From assembly GCA_018674025.1 (NCBI GenBank), contig JABHBC010000160.1, positions 1-8,044 of the forward strand: a stretch of 8,044 nt of DNA, in the 5' to 3' direction. The notes below the pieces were generated by a model. That model made no database searches, had not been told where the DNA came from, and was given only the letters and a program-made list of their open reading frames with translations. Position 1 is the stretch's first letter. Each line of letters starts with the position of its first letter. Positions 1-6,474 of this stretch are shown here, piece by piece. The DNA is from Flavobacteriaceae bacterium (lineage in GTDB: Bacteria > Bacteroidota > Bacteroidia > Flavobacteriales > Flavobacteriaceae). A program made the position numbers and the translations under genes.

Positions 1-590
1 AAGATTTAGACAAACATTACGATCAAAATACAATTTTGGCCTCTAACACCTCTTCAATTTCCATAACTCAAATTGCTTCATCTACAAAAAGACCGAATAA
101 AGTTATAGGAATGCATTTTATGAATCCAGTTCCTTTAATGAAACTCGTTGAAGTAATTAAAGGATATGAAACTGATTTAGAAACATTAGAGTTTATTAAT
201 AATATTACAAAAAAAATTAATAAAATACCAGTAGAAGTAAATGACTATCCAGGTTTTATTGCAAATAGAATTTTGCTACCAATGATTAATGAAGCTATTG
301 AAACTCTAAATCATGGAGTCAGTTCAGTAAAAAACATTGATGAAATAATGAAATTAGGAATGGGACATCCAATGGGCCCACTACAGTTGGCAGATTTTAT
401 AGGTTTAGATGTTTGTCTATCTATATTAGATGTAATGTATGAAGGCTTCAAGAGTCCAAAATATGCAGCTTCACCCCTACTTAAAAATATGGTATTAGCA
501 GGTAAATTAGGAATTAAATCAAAAGAAGGTTTTTATGATTATTCTAATAATAAAAAAGCTGAAGTCGTTTCTAAACAGTTTCAACAATAA
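1..590 (+). CDS. 3-hydroxybutyryl-CoA dehydrogenase, C-terminal 195 residues (5' end cut by window edge)
   Basis: This is the C-terminal two thirds of a PaaH/Hbd-type 3-hydroxyacyl-CoA dehydrogenase, a cytoplasmic NAD(P)-dependent enzyme that interconverts 3-hydroxyacyl-CoA and acetoacyl-CoA in beta-oxidation or short-chain acyl-CoA metabolism. The frame (codons from base 3) is open to the window edge, and family residues precede the first possible start at 36, so the gene begins upstream; about 90 residues, including the Rossmann nucleotide-binding motif, are missing. In visible-residue numbering, the active-site segment SNTSS is near 14-18, the catalytic His is in GMHFMNP (H38), its paired Glu is in KLVEVI (E50), and the conserved Asn is in PGFIANR (N88). 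HPMGPLQLADFIGLD and the C-terminal GFYDY signature follow. The stop is 2 nt before the yggS start, suggesting cotranscription. Family assignment is firm; chain-length specificity and NAD versus NADP cannot be read. Confidence 0.93.
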   Translation, partial: DLDKHYDQNTILASNTSSISITQIASSTKRPNKVIGMHFMNPVPLMKLVEVIKGYETDLETLEFINNITKKINKIPVEVNDYPGFIANRILLPMINEAIETLNHGVSSVKNIDEIMKLGMGHPMGPLQLADFIGLDVCLSILDVMYEGFKSPKYAASPLLKNMVLAGKLGIKSKEGFYDYSNNKKAEVVSKQFQQ

Positions 591-592
591 TT

Positions 593-1240
593 ATGTGTAT
601 AAAAAAACAAATAGATTTAATTAATGAGCAAATTGGAAAAAACGTTACGCTTGTTGCTGTTTCAAAAACTAAAACTGAATTAAAAATTAAAGAAGCGTAT
701 GATAGCGGCCAAAGAGTTTTTGGTGAAAATAAAGTTCAGGAGCTGGTTTCAAAACAAAAAAACTTACCTAAAGATATTAATTGGCATATGATTGGGCATT
801 TACAACGTAATAAAGTAAAACATATAGCTCCATTTATAAATTTAATACACGGAGTTGATAACATTAAATTGTTGAAAGAGATAAATAAGCAAGCCAAAAA
901 AAATGACAGAATAATTGACTGTTTAATTCAAGTAAAAATTTCTAGTGAAGATAGTAAGTTTGGTATTGATTATAAACAAGCTAATGAATGGTTAACAACA
1001 GACTTACTAATAAATTTTAAAAATATTAGAATAACAGGTTTTATGGGAATGGCAAGTAACACGAATAATGAATTAAAACTAACAAAAGAATTTAGTACAT
1101 TGAATACTTTCTTTAATAAACATCAAAATACAAACTTAAAGATATTATCAATGGGCATGAGTAATGATTATCTTTTAGCAATCAAAAATGGCAGTAATAT
1201 GATTAGAGTTGGAAGCAATATCTTTGGAGCAAGAAAATAA
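593..1240 (+). CDS. yggS: YggS/PROSC family pyridoxal-phosphate homeostasis protein
   Basis: This is a cytoplasmic PLP-binding protein with an alanine-racemase-like TIM-barrel fold. The family has no established catalytic activity; it carries PLP and keeps free PLP and amino-acid pools balanced. At 215 residues it has normal family length. Visible signatures are the PLP lysine K25 in LVAVSKTK, FGENKVQE (43-50), WHMIGHLQRNK (64-74), the late SMGMSNDYLLAI segment (from 186), and the phosphate-binding IRVGSNIFGAR stretch (204-214). The ATG is 2 nt after the upstream stop, and the distance from it to the PLP lysine is normal for the family, so the start is secure. Its TAA stop at 1238-1240 lies in the same frame as the next gene, with only one codon (AAA) between that stop and the most likely start of the nuclease. 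Confidence 0.95.
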   Translation: MCIKKQIDLINEQIGKNVTLVAVSKTKTELKIKEAYDSGQRVFGENKVQELVSKQKNLPKDINWHMIGHLQRNKVKHIAPFINLIHGVDNIKLLKEINKQAKKNDRIIDCLIQVKISSEDSKFGIDYKQANEWLTTDLLINFKNIRITGFMGMASNTNNELKLTKEFSTLNTFFNKHQNTNLKILSMGMSNDYLLAIKNGSNMIRVGSNIFGARK

Positions 1241-1252
1241 AAAATTATCATA
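1224..1252 (+). promoter_or_regulatory. Candidate translation-initiation region of the nuclease gene, non-canonical start
   Basis: The sequence around the yggS stop is a purine- and A-rich run (GGAG at 1226-1229, then AAGAAAATAAAAA) leading into ATT 1244, ATC 1247 and ATA 1250. Bacteroidetes genes usually have A-rich leaders instead of a strong Shine-Dalgarno, so this looks like a normal initiation region lacking only the ATG. ATT 1244 gives an N-terminus of typical length before the exonuclease DIETTG motif and sits directly after the A-run. AUU is a known natural start in infC, where it serves autoregulation. The GGAG is 14 nt before the ATT, which is rather far. A base-call error turning ATG into ATT, or stop-codon readthrough from yggS, would explain the same picture. 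Confidence 0.45.
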
Positions 1253-2611
1253 TACAGTATTGTAGATATAGAGACGACTGGTGGCAAATTCAATGAAGAA
1301 GGAATTACAGAAATTGCTATCTATAAATTTGATGGCTCTGAAATAATTGATAAATTCATTTCATTAATTAATCCTGAAAAAAATATTCAACCTTTTGTAG
1401 CTAATCTAACTGGAATTAATAATAAAATGCTACGAAATGCTCCCAAGTTTCATGAAGTAGCTAAAAGAATATTAGAAATAACTAAAGACACTATATTTGT
1501 AGCTCATAATACTTCTTTTGATTATAGAATTTTAAAGACCGAATATAATAGACTGGGTTATAATTTTAAAAGAAATACCTTATGCACTTTAGAATTGTCT
1601 AAAAAATTAATTTTAGATGTAAATTCATATAGCTTAGGCAAGCTAACCAAGCAGTTAGGTATTCCTCTTACACAAAGACATAGAGCAAGTGGAGATGCAT
1701 TAGCTACTGTAAAATTGTTTAAACTATTACTTGATAAAGATTTAGATAAAAATATTATTATAAAAAATATTAAAAATACTAGTAAATCTAATTTACCTAG
1801 TAAACTAAATGAAATTTTAGATGAATTACCAAGTTCAACAGGGATATATTATATGCACAATAAAAATTCCGAAATAATATATATAGGTAAAAGCAAAAAC
1901 ATAAAAAAAAGAGTTAATCAACATTTTACTGGAAAAGACCGTAAGTCACAAAAGTTACAAATTAACACAGTTACTGTCAGCTACGACGAAACTGGAAGTG
2001 AATTAATAGCTTTACTCAAAGAGAGTAATCAGGTTAAATTACATAAACCAATTTTTAACAAAAAATTACGCAAGATTATATACCCTTACGCACTTTATAA
2101 AAGCATTGACAAAAATAATTATATAAATCTAACTATTTCTAAAATTAGCTCTGGTAGAGATCCTTTAACAACATTTAAAAATATGAATAATGCATTCTCT
2201 TTTTTAAACAAACTAATAGATAAAAATGATTTATGCCAAAAACTCTGTGGAGTATATAAGTCCCATAAAAGTTGCTTTAGATACTCCATAAATGAATGTT
2301 ATGGAGCATGCATAAATATTGAAAATCCAGATCAATACAATAAAAGAATAACTAAAGCTTTAAAATATCTAAGTTTTGAAAATAAAAATTTTGCTATAAT
2401 AGATAAAGGGAGAAATGTTGAAGAAAATAGTTTTGTTTTAGTAGAAAATGGCTTGTTTATTGGTCTAGGATACTTTAACTTAAATTTTCAAATAAATAAC
2501 CTAAAAGTTTTAAAGAAAATTATAATTTCAATGGAGCATAATAAAGACAGTCAACAAATAATTCAAAGTTTTTTAAGAAAATCCAAAGGAATTAAGATTT
2601 TAAATTATTGA
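1244..2611 (+). CDS. DnaQ-like DEDDh exonuclease fused to UvrC-like GIY-YIG nuclease (likely ATT start)
   Basis: Predicted two-nuclease DNA-processing protein of about 455 residues. Numbering is from ATT 1244. Residues 1-165 form a DEDDh 3'-5' exonuclease: DIETTG (D8, E10), AHNTSFD (D93), and H146-x4-D151. Residues about 195-275 form a GIY-YIG domain: GIY 200-202, YIG 213-215, R223, and catalytic-type E260 before HKPIFNK. A cysteine cluster follows (C331, C335, C344, C352, C356); the last four, spaced x8, x7, x3, resemble the iron-sulfur cysteine motif of UvrC. The RNase H-like second nuclease half of UvrC is absent. Similar DnaQ/UvrC-like fusions are known in Bacteroidetes and mycobacteria, but their role is not settled; repair is an inference. 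The first ATG (1427) would delete exonuclease motif I, which is intact and in frame upstream, so I reject it. Between the yggS stop and DIETTG no ATG, GTG or TTG is in frame; ATT 1244, ATC 1247 and ATA 1250 are the options. miaA follows 2 nt after the TGA stop. Confidence 0.88.
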   Translation: MIIYSIVDIETTGGKFNEEGITEIAIYKFDGSEIIDKFISLINPEKNIQPFVANLTGINNKMLRNAPKFHEVAKRILEITKDTIFVAHNTSFDYRILKTEYNRLGYNFKRNTLCTLELSKKLILDVNSYSLGKLTKQLGIPLTQRHRASGDALATVKLFKLLLDKDLDKNIIIKNIKNTSKSNLPSKLNEILDELPSSTGIYYMHNKNSEIIYIGKSKNIKKRVNQHFTGKDRKSQKLQINTVTVSYDETGSELIALLKESNQVKLHKPIFNKKLRKIIYPYALYKSIDKNNYINLTISKISSGRDPLTTFKNMNNAFSFLNKLIDKNDLCQKLCGVYKSHKSCFRYSINECYGACINIENPDQYNKRITKALKYLSFENKNFAIIDKGRNVEENSFVLVENGLFIGLGYFNLNFQINNLKVLKKIIISMEHNKDSQQIIQSFLRKSKGIKILNY

Positions 2612-2613
2612 AG

Positions 2614-3522
2614 ATGAATAAATATCTTATATCAATTTTAGGGCCCACAGCAATTGGTAAAACAAAATTAGCTATAAATTTAGCAGAAAAATATGACACA
2701 GAGATAGTATCAGCTGATTCTAGACAGTTTTACAAAGAATTAAACATAGGTTCAGCTAAACCTTCAAATGAAGATTTAAACAAGGTTAAACATCACCTAA
2801 TAAGTAATAAAAGCGTTAAAGAGAGCTATTCTATTGGGGATTTTGAAAAAGATGCCATCAATAGCATATCAAAAATTCATGAAAAATCAAATTTGGCCAT
2901 ACTTGTTGGTGGATCTGGATTATATGTAGATGTTATTAATTACGGGTTAGATAAAATTCCTAAAAGCGATGAAAAAATTAGGGACTTTTTGAATAATGAA
3001 TTTAAGCTTAAGGGTCTTAAACACATACAAAATCAATTAAAAGAAAAGGATTTAATTTCTTTTAAAAATATTGATTTAAACAATCATAGAAGAATTATAA
3101 GAGCATTGGAAGTCACTATCTCTAGTGGCAAGCCATATTCTTCTTATTTGAAAAAAAAATACACCAAACGAAATTTTAAAATAATAGAAATTGGAATAAG
3201 AGATGAACGAGAATTGATATACAAACGGATAAATAATAGAGTTGACAATATGATAAATGAGGGATTAGTTAAAGAAGTTATTGATTTAAATGAATATAAA
3301 GATCTTAATAGTTTAAATACAATTGGCTACAAAGAAATTTTTAATTATTTAGAGGGGAAATCTAATTTAGATTATGCAATAAATGAGATAAAAAAAAATA
3401 CCAGGAGGTATGCAAAAAGACAAATGACGTGGTTTAACTCTAATAATAATATAATTTGGTTTAAAATAAATTATAAAATTGAAGATATAGTTAAATGTAT
3501 TAACAATTTAATTGGTGACTAA
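2614..3522 (+). CDS. miaA: tRNA dimethylallyltransferase MiaA
   Basis: MiaA transfers a dimethylallyl group from DMAPP to N6 of adenosine 37 in tRNAs that read codons starting with U, the first step toward ms2i6A. With the ATG at 2614 the protein is 302 residues, normal for Bacteroidetes. It shows the P-loop GPTAIGKT (10-17), SADSRQFYKELNIGSAKP (33-50), LVGGSGLYV (97-105), HRRIIRALEV (158-167), TIGYKE (236-241) and the C-terminal RRYAKRQMTWF signature (264-274), all intact. A TTG at 2608 is in frame and overlaps the upstream stop, but the ATG is preferred: it is 2 nt after the nuclease stop and puts the P-loop at its usual distance from the N-terminus. Two runs of nine A lie in the gene (3151-3159 and 3390-3398). 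The 3' end overlaps the opposing response-regulator gene by 15 bp. Confidence 0.97.
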   Translation: MNKYLISILGPTAIGKTKLAINLAEKYDTEIVSADSRQFYKELNIGSAKPSNEDLNKVKHHLISNKSVKESYSIGDFEKDAINSISKIHEKSNLAILVGGSGLYVDVINYGLDKIPKSDEKIRDFLNNEFKLKGLKHIQNQLKEKDLISFKNIDLNNHRRIIRALEVTISSGKPYSSYLKKKYTKRNFKIIEIGIRDERELIYKRINNRVDNMINEGLVKEVIDLNEYKDLNSLNTIGYKEIFNYLEGKSNLDYAINEIKKNTRRYAKRQMTWFNSNNNIIWFKINYKIEDIVKCINNLIGD

Positions 3523-4209
3523 TCTAAAACCCTCACCATGAATATTAATAATCTCTACAGTCTCATCGTTTTTTAAATACTTCCTTAATTTAGCAATATA
3601 AACATCCATACTTCTGGAAGTAAAATAATTATCATCTCTCCAAATTTTGGTTAAAGCTAATTCTCTTGGCATAAGATCATTTTTATAAAGTATTAACATC
3701 TTTAATAATAGATTTTCTTTTGGAGATAGCTTAACAGGAGCATTATCTAAATATGATAAATGTCTTAATTTTGAGTTGAGATGAAAACTACCAAAATTAA
3801 ATTCAAATTCTGATGACTCAACAACTGAAGTTCTTGTATTTCTATTAATAATAGCATTAATTTTCATTAACAAAACCTCACTGTCAAAAGGTTTTTTTAA
3901 ATAATCATCAGCACCAACTTTATATCCCTTCAACACATCTTCTTTTAAAGATTTTGCTGTTAGAAATATAATTGGAATGTCAGGATTCTTTTCTTTTATT
4001 TCCTTTGCTAAAGTAAATCCATCTTTATAAGGCATCATAACATCAAGAATACAAAGATCAAAATCATTCTTTTTAAACTTTTCAAATCCTTCCATTCCAT
4101 TTTTAGCATGAATTACATCATAATTATTTATTATTAAATAATCCCTTAAAATAATTCCAAAATTCTGATCATCTTCAACTAATAAAATTCTATTGTTTGT
4201 ATCATTCAT
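3508..4209 (-). CDS. OmpR/PhoB-family response regulator (RprY-like)
   Basis: Cytoplasmic DNA-binding regulator of the two-component pair whose kinase gene lies 1 nt upstream. The 233-residue protein has a receiver domain (about 6-122) with the acidic pair D13-D14, phospho-acceptor D56 in LCILDVMMP, T84 and K106 of the KKPF motif. A winged-helix output domain (about 135-231) follows, with LSPKENLLLKML, the recognition-helix region SRSMDVYIAKLRKYL (198-212) and the IHGEGFRLV hairpin. All phosphorylation residues are present, so it should be a working phospho-switch. The SRSMDVYIAKLRKYL to GEGFRL region closely resembles the RprY group of Bacteroidetes, recalled from memory; target genes cannot be inferred. 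The start is clear: the ATG lies just after the kinase stop, and the N-terminus to DD spacing is normal. Its 3' end overlaps miaA. Confidence 0.95.
   Translation of the reverse strand: MNDTNNRILLVEDDQNFGIILRDYLIINNYDVIHAKNGMEGFEKFKKNDFDLCILDVMMPYKDGFTLAKEIKEKNPDIPIIFLTAKSLKEDVLKGYKVGADDYLKKPFDSEVLLMKINAIINRNTRTSVVESSEFEFNFGSFHLNSKLRHLSYLDNAPVKLSPKENLLLKMLILYKNDLMPRELALTKIWRDDNYFTSRSMDVYIAKLRKYLKNDETVEIINIHGEGFRLVTN
3513..3538. terminator. Possible bidirectional hairpin terminator at the convergent junction
   Basis: TGGTGA at 3513-3518 and TCACCA at 3533-3538 are perfect inverted repeats with a 14-nt loop. They straddle the stop codon of miaA and lie within the last codons of the response-regulator gene. 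A looser outer pair, TATTAA (3498-3503) and TTAATA (3545-3550), flanks them. No clear T-run follows on either strand, so this is a weak terminator candidate. It is the only stem with G-C pairs I see at this junction. Confidence 0.3.
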
Positions 4210-4210
4210 A

Positions 4211-5836
4211 TTACACTGTATTATTATTATTAACCGGTATTTTTATTTCAAAAGTACTACCTTTTCCTACTATACTATTTACAGATATTTCACCTTTATG
4301 ATAATTAACAATTTTTTTTACATAAGCTAAACCTAGACCATGACCTTTAACATTATGTAAGTCACCAGACTGTTCTCTGTAAAATTTATAGAATATTTTT
4401 CTCTGAACATCTTTAGACATTCCTCGCCCATTATCAGAAATTGATAATATAATATCTTTTTCATTTAATATTTTATCGATGTTTCTTGTTGAAATTTTAA
4501 TTATAGGTTTGTCATCTGAATATTTAATTGCATTATCAATAATATTAATTATTGCATTGGTAAAATGGGTTTGATTAGCATTAATAAATGAGAATTTAGA
4601 ACTTAAATCTAATTCTATCTTTCCTTTATTATTTTGCATTATCAAATCCAAATGACCAACTGCATTATTTATTAGATTGTGTAAATCCAATTTAGTTGTT
4701 TCAATATTTAACTCGTTTTTGTCTAACCTTGATATTCTTAAAACATTTTCCACTTGATCGTTCATCCTCTTGTTTTCATCTTTAATTATATTCAAATAAC
4801 TAATAACCTTATCTTTATTTCCAATAATTTTTGGATTTTTAATTGAATCTAAAACTAAATTAATTGTAGCAATGGGTGTTTTAAATTCATGAGTCATGTT
4901 GTTTATAAAGTCAGATTTAATTTGAGCTATTTGTTTCTGTTTTAATAACTGTGAAATTGTACTTACATAAACTATTACAATAATTAGAGTAAATACAACA
5001 GATAAAATAACTATTTCGACATCAAAGGAGAATAATGAACTAGAGGATAATAATTGTTTTTTGAAATTTGGAAAATATATAGTCAAGTTAAAATCACTGT
5101 TATTTTCATTGTCATTAAATAAAACAGTTTTAAAAATTTTATCCTGACTTTCATTAGTATAAAAATCAAAATTTGCAGACTGTACTCTTGTTAAAAGGTC
5201 ATTATCAAAAATTCCAAATTCATACTTTAAATTAATTTTATAATCTAACAAAGCATTGTTTAAAAGAGTTATAATCTCATCTGATGAAACTCTTCTGTGA
5301 ATTGGGTTTCTTTTGGCTAAATCTTTGTAAGCAGTTTCAAATAGAATCTCTTTACTTCTTGAAATTTCTCCAATTCGCAAAAGGAGTTGCTCAGGAGTAT
5401 ATTGTCTAATATCTTCTGGGTCTGAAAGACTAAAAAAATTTTTCTCTCGTTCATTAGATATTCTTTTAATATTTATACTATCGATATTAATATCTAAAAA
5501 TGAGGGTAACTTTAAGCTTTCTTCTATTATTCCATTTCTATAAATAATTGTTTCGTTAGAACCATTATTTTCACTAATAAAATACAGGTTATTTATTGCT
5601 GTAGTATCAATATTAGCTCCTGAATTTATTAATTCATTAAACTTATAAACGTATTCGGAATATTCTCTTTTTTCAATATCGTTTGAAACTGATGTCAAAA
5701 CTTTAGAAATATTCAAATCAAACTCTTGTCTATTTTTATCGAGATTACTCTTGATAAAATAACTCTGAACAGCAATAATCCCAGAAAGAGATAAAGTCAT
5801 CGAAATCAATATTAGTATAAAGTATTTCTTGTTCAT
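4211..5836 (-). CDS. Membrane sensor histidine kinase (RprX-like), no HAMP domain
   Basis: A 541-residue inner-membrane kinase, cognate to the response regulator 1 nt downstream. Order: short cytoplasmic start, TM1 (about 6-26), an extracytoplasmic sensor region of some 245 residues (about 28-271), TM2 (about 273-294), then directly the dimerisation/phosphoacceptor helix with NNMTHEFKTP (H316), and an HATPase_c domain with N-box (N435 in NIIDNAIKYSDD), G1 (SDNGRGMS, 467-474), F-box (FYKFYRE) and G2 (GHGLGLAYVKK). All catalytic motifs are intact. There is no room for a HAMP linker between TM2 and the H-box helix. I do not recognise a named fold (PAS, CACHE) in the sensor region, so the signal is unknown. 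It follows coaE after 59 nt, so it may use its own promoter or share the coaE transcript. Confidence 0.94.
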   Translation of the reverse strand: MNKKYFILILISMTLSLSGIIAVQSYFIKSNLDKNRQEFDLNISKVLTSVSNDIEKREYSEYVYKFNELINSGANIDTTAINNLYFISENNGSNETIIYRNGIIEESLKLPSFLDINIDSINIKRISNEREKNFFSLSDPEDIRQYTPEQLLLRIGEISRSKEILFETAYKDLAKRNPIHRRVSSDEIITLLNNALLDYKINLKYEFGIFDNDLLTRVQSANFDFYTNESQDKIFKTVLFNDNENNSDFNLTIYFPNFKKQLLSSSSLFSFDVEIVILSVVFTLIIVIVYVSTISQLLKQKQIAQIKSDFINNMTHEFKTPIATINLVLDSIKNPKIIGNKDKVISYLNIIKDENKRMNDQVENVLRISRLDKNELNIETTKLDLHNLINNAVGHLDLIMQNNKGKIELDLSSKFSFINANQTHFTNAIINIIDNAIKYSDDKPIIKISTRNIDKILNEKDIILSISDNGRGMSKDVQRKIFYKFYREQSGDLHNVKGHGLGLAYVKKIVNYHKGEISVNSIVGKGSTFEIKIPVNNNNTV

Positions 5837-5895
5837 ATGTCTAAAATAACATTATTAATGTTAGTTAATATAGATTTAACCATAAGTTAACAAAT
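5837..5895 (-). other. 59-nt intergenic leader between coaE and the histidine kinase gene
   Basis: This is the only sizeable non-coding gap in the window and is nearly all A and T. Read on the minus strand it is the leader of the two-component genes. It holds several GTTAA/TTAAC words and a 6-bp A/T-only inverted repeat, TATTAA-N6-TTAATA, at 5853-5870. Such repeats are expected by chance at this base composition. I see no Shine-Dalgarno before the ATG at 5836. Confidence 0.6.
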
Positions 5896-5898
5896 TTA
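5891..5898 (-). promoter_or_regulatory. Weak candidate Bacteroidetes -7 promoter element for the two-component genes
   Basis: On the minus strand this reads TAAATTTG, matching the Bacteroidetes -7 consensus TAnnTTTG, and overlaps the coaE stop codon. It would give a leader of roughly 50 nt before the kinase ATG. No matching -33 TTG is found about 19-21 nt upstream, and such A/T-rich words arise often by chance here, so this is only a pointer. Confidence 0.22.
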
Positions 5899-6474
5899 AT
5901 TATCTAACATATTTGAGTGAATCCTCATAACCTCATTAGTTAAATTATTATTTAGATTATTATAAATTAAAAAATCAGAAATTTTAATTATTTCTAAATC
6001 ATCAGTTTGATTTTTCATAATATTGGTAATTGATTTCATATTCATACCTCTTTTTAGTAACCTAGATATTTTTAATTTATTGTCAGAAATTACTCCGATT
6101 ATTTTATCAAATTTGTGCATACTATTATTCTCATAAATAATAGCAGATTCATAAATAGTATAGCTAGCGTTCTGGATAAGCAACCAGCTCTTGTAATCTT
6201 GATAAACAAACGGATGAACAATTGAATTAATTAAATCTAATTTAGATTTATTGTTAAAAATAATTTTTGAAATAAGTTTTTTATTCAACTCACCATCAAT
6301 AAAAGAATCATCACCAAAATTTTTAATCAATAATTCTTTAACAGTAATATTAGAATTAATTATAATATTTGCTCTAACATCTGAATTATATATTGGCACT
6401 CCTAGTTCGGTAAACTTATTAGAGATAAAAGATTTACCACTACCTATTCCGCCTGTAATCGCTACTTTTCTCAT
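5896..6474 (-). CDS. coaE: Dephospho-CoA kinase
   Basis: CoaE phosphorylates the 3'-hydroxyl of the ribose of dephospho-CoA with ATP, the last step of coenzyme A synthesis, in the cytoplasm. The 192-residue protein is normal in length and shows the P-loop TGGIGSGKS (7-15), the substrate-site aspartate in YNSDVRA (D32), the HP pair (87-88), ESAIIYE (109-115), the arginine-containing lid segment (R138, R142), KNQ (154-156) and the late SDFLIYNN segment. The lid reads RLLKRGMN where many relatives carry an Arg-Asp pair, so it looks somewhat divergent. The ATG overlaps the upstream TGA as ATGA (6471-6474), which indicates translational coupling and fixes the start. Confidence 0.94.
   Translation of the reverse strand: MRKVAITGGIGSGKSFISNKFTELGVPIYNSDVRANIIINSNITVKELLIKNFGDDSFIDGELNKKLISKIIFNNKSKLDLINSIVHPFVYQDYKSWLLIQNASYTIYESAIIYENNSMHKFDKIIGVISDNKLKISRLLKRGMNMKSITNIMKNQTDDLEIIKISDFLIYNNLNNNLTNEVMRIHSNMLDN

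Noticed and set aside
36..590. TTG at 36 as the start of the dehydrogenase
   Set aside because: The frame is open to the window edge and the residues before it match the family; the gene is cut by the window.
1238..1252. yggS and the nuclease gene as one broken fusion gene
   Set aside because: YggS ends at its normal FGAR C-terminus and the exonuclease begins at its normal N-terminus, so two separate genes are more likely; readthrough is kept only as an alternative.
1427..2611. Starting the nuclease gene at its first ATG (1427)
   Set aside because: It would remove exonuclease motif I and about 60 residues that read as good family sequence in the same frame upstream.
2608..2616. TTG at 2608 as the miaA start, giving a TTGA overlap with the nuclease stop
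   Set aside because: The ATG two codons later is a better start with normal P-loop spacing; the TTG remains a minor alternative.
3403..3427. Strong AGGAGG Shine-Dalgarno followed by ATG inside miaA
   Set aside because: It encodes the conserved RRYAKRQ motif of MiaA, and the out-of-frame ATG opens only a five-codon frame.
5853..5870. A/T-only inverted repeat TATTAA-N6-TTAATA as a terminator or operator
   Set aside because: There is no G-C pairing and such repeats are expected often by chance at this composition.
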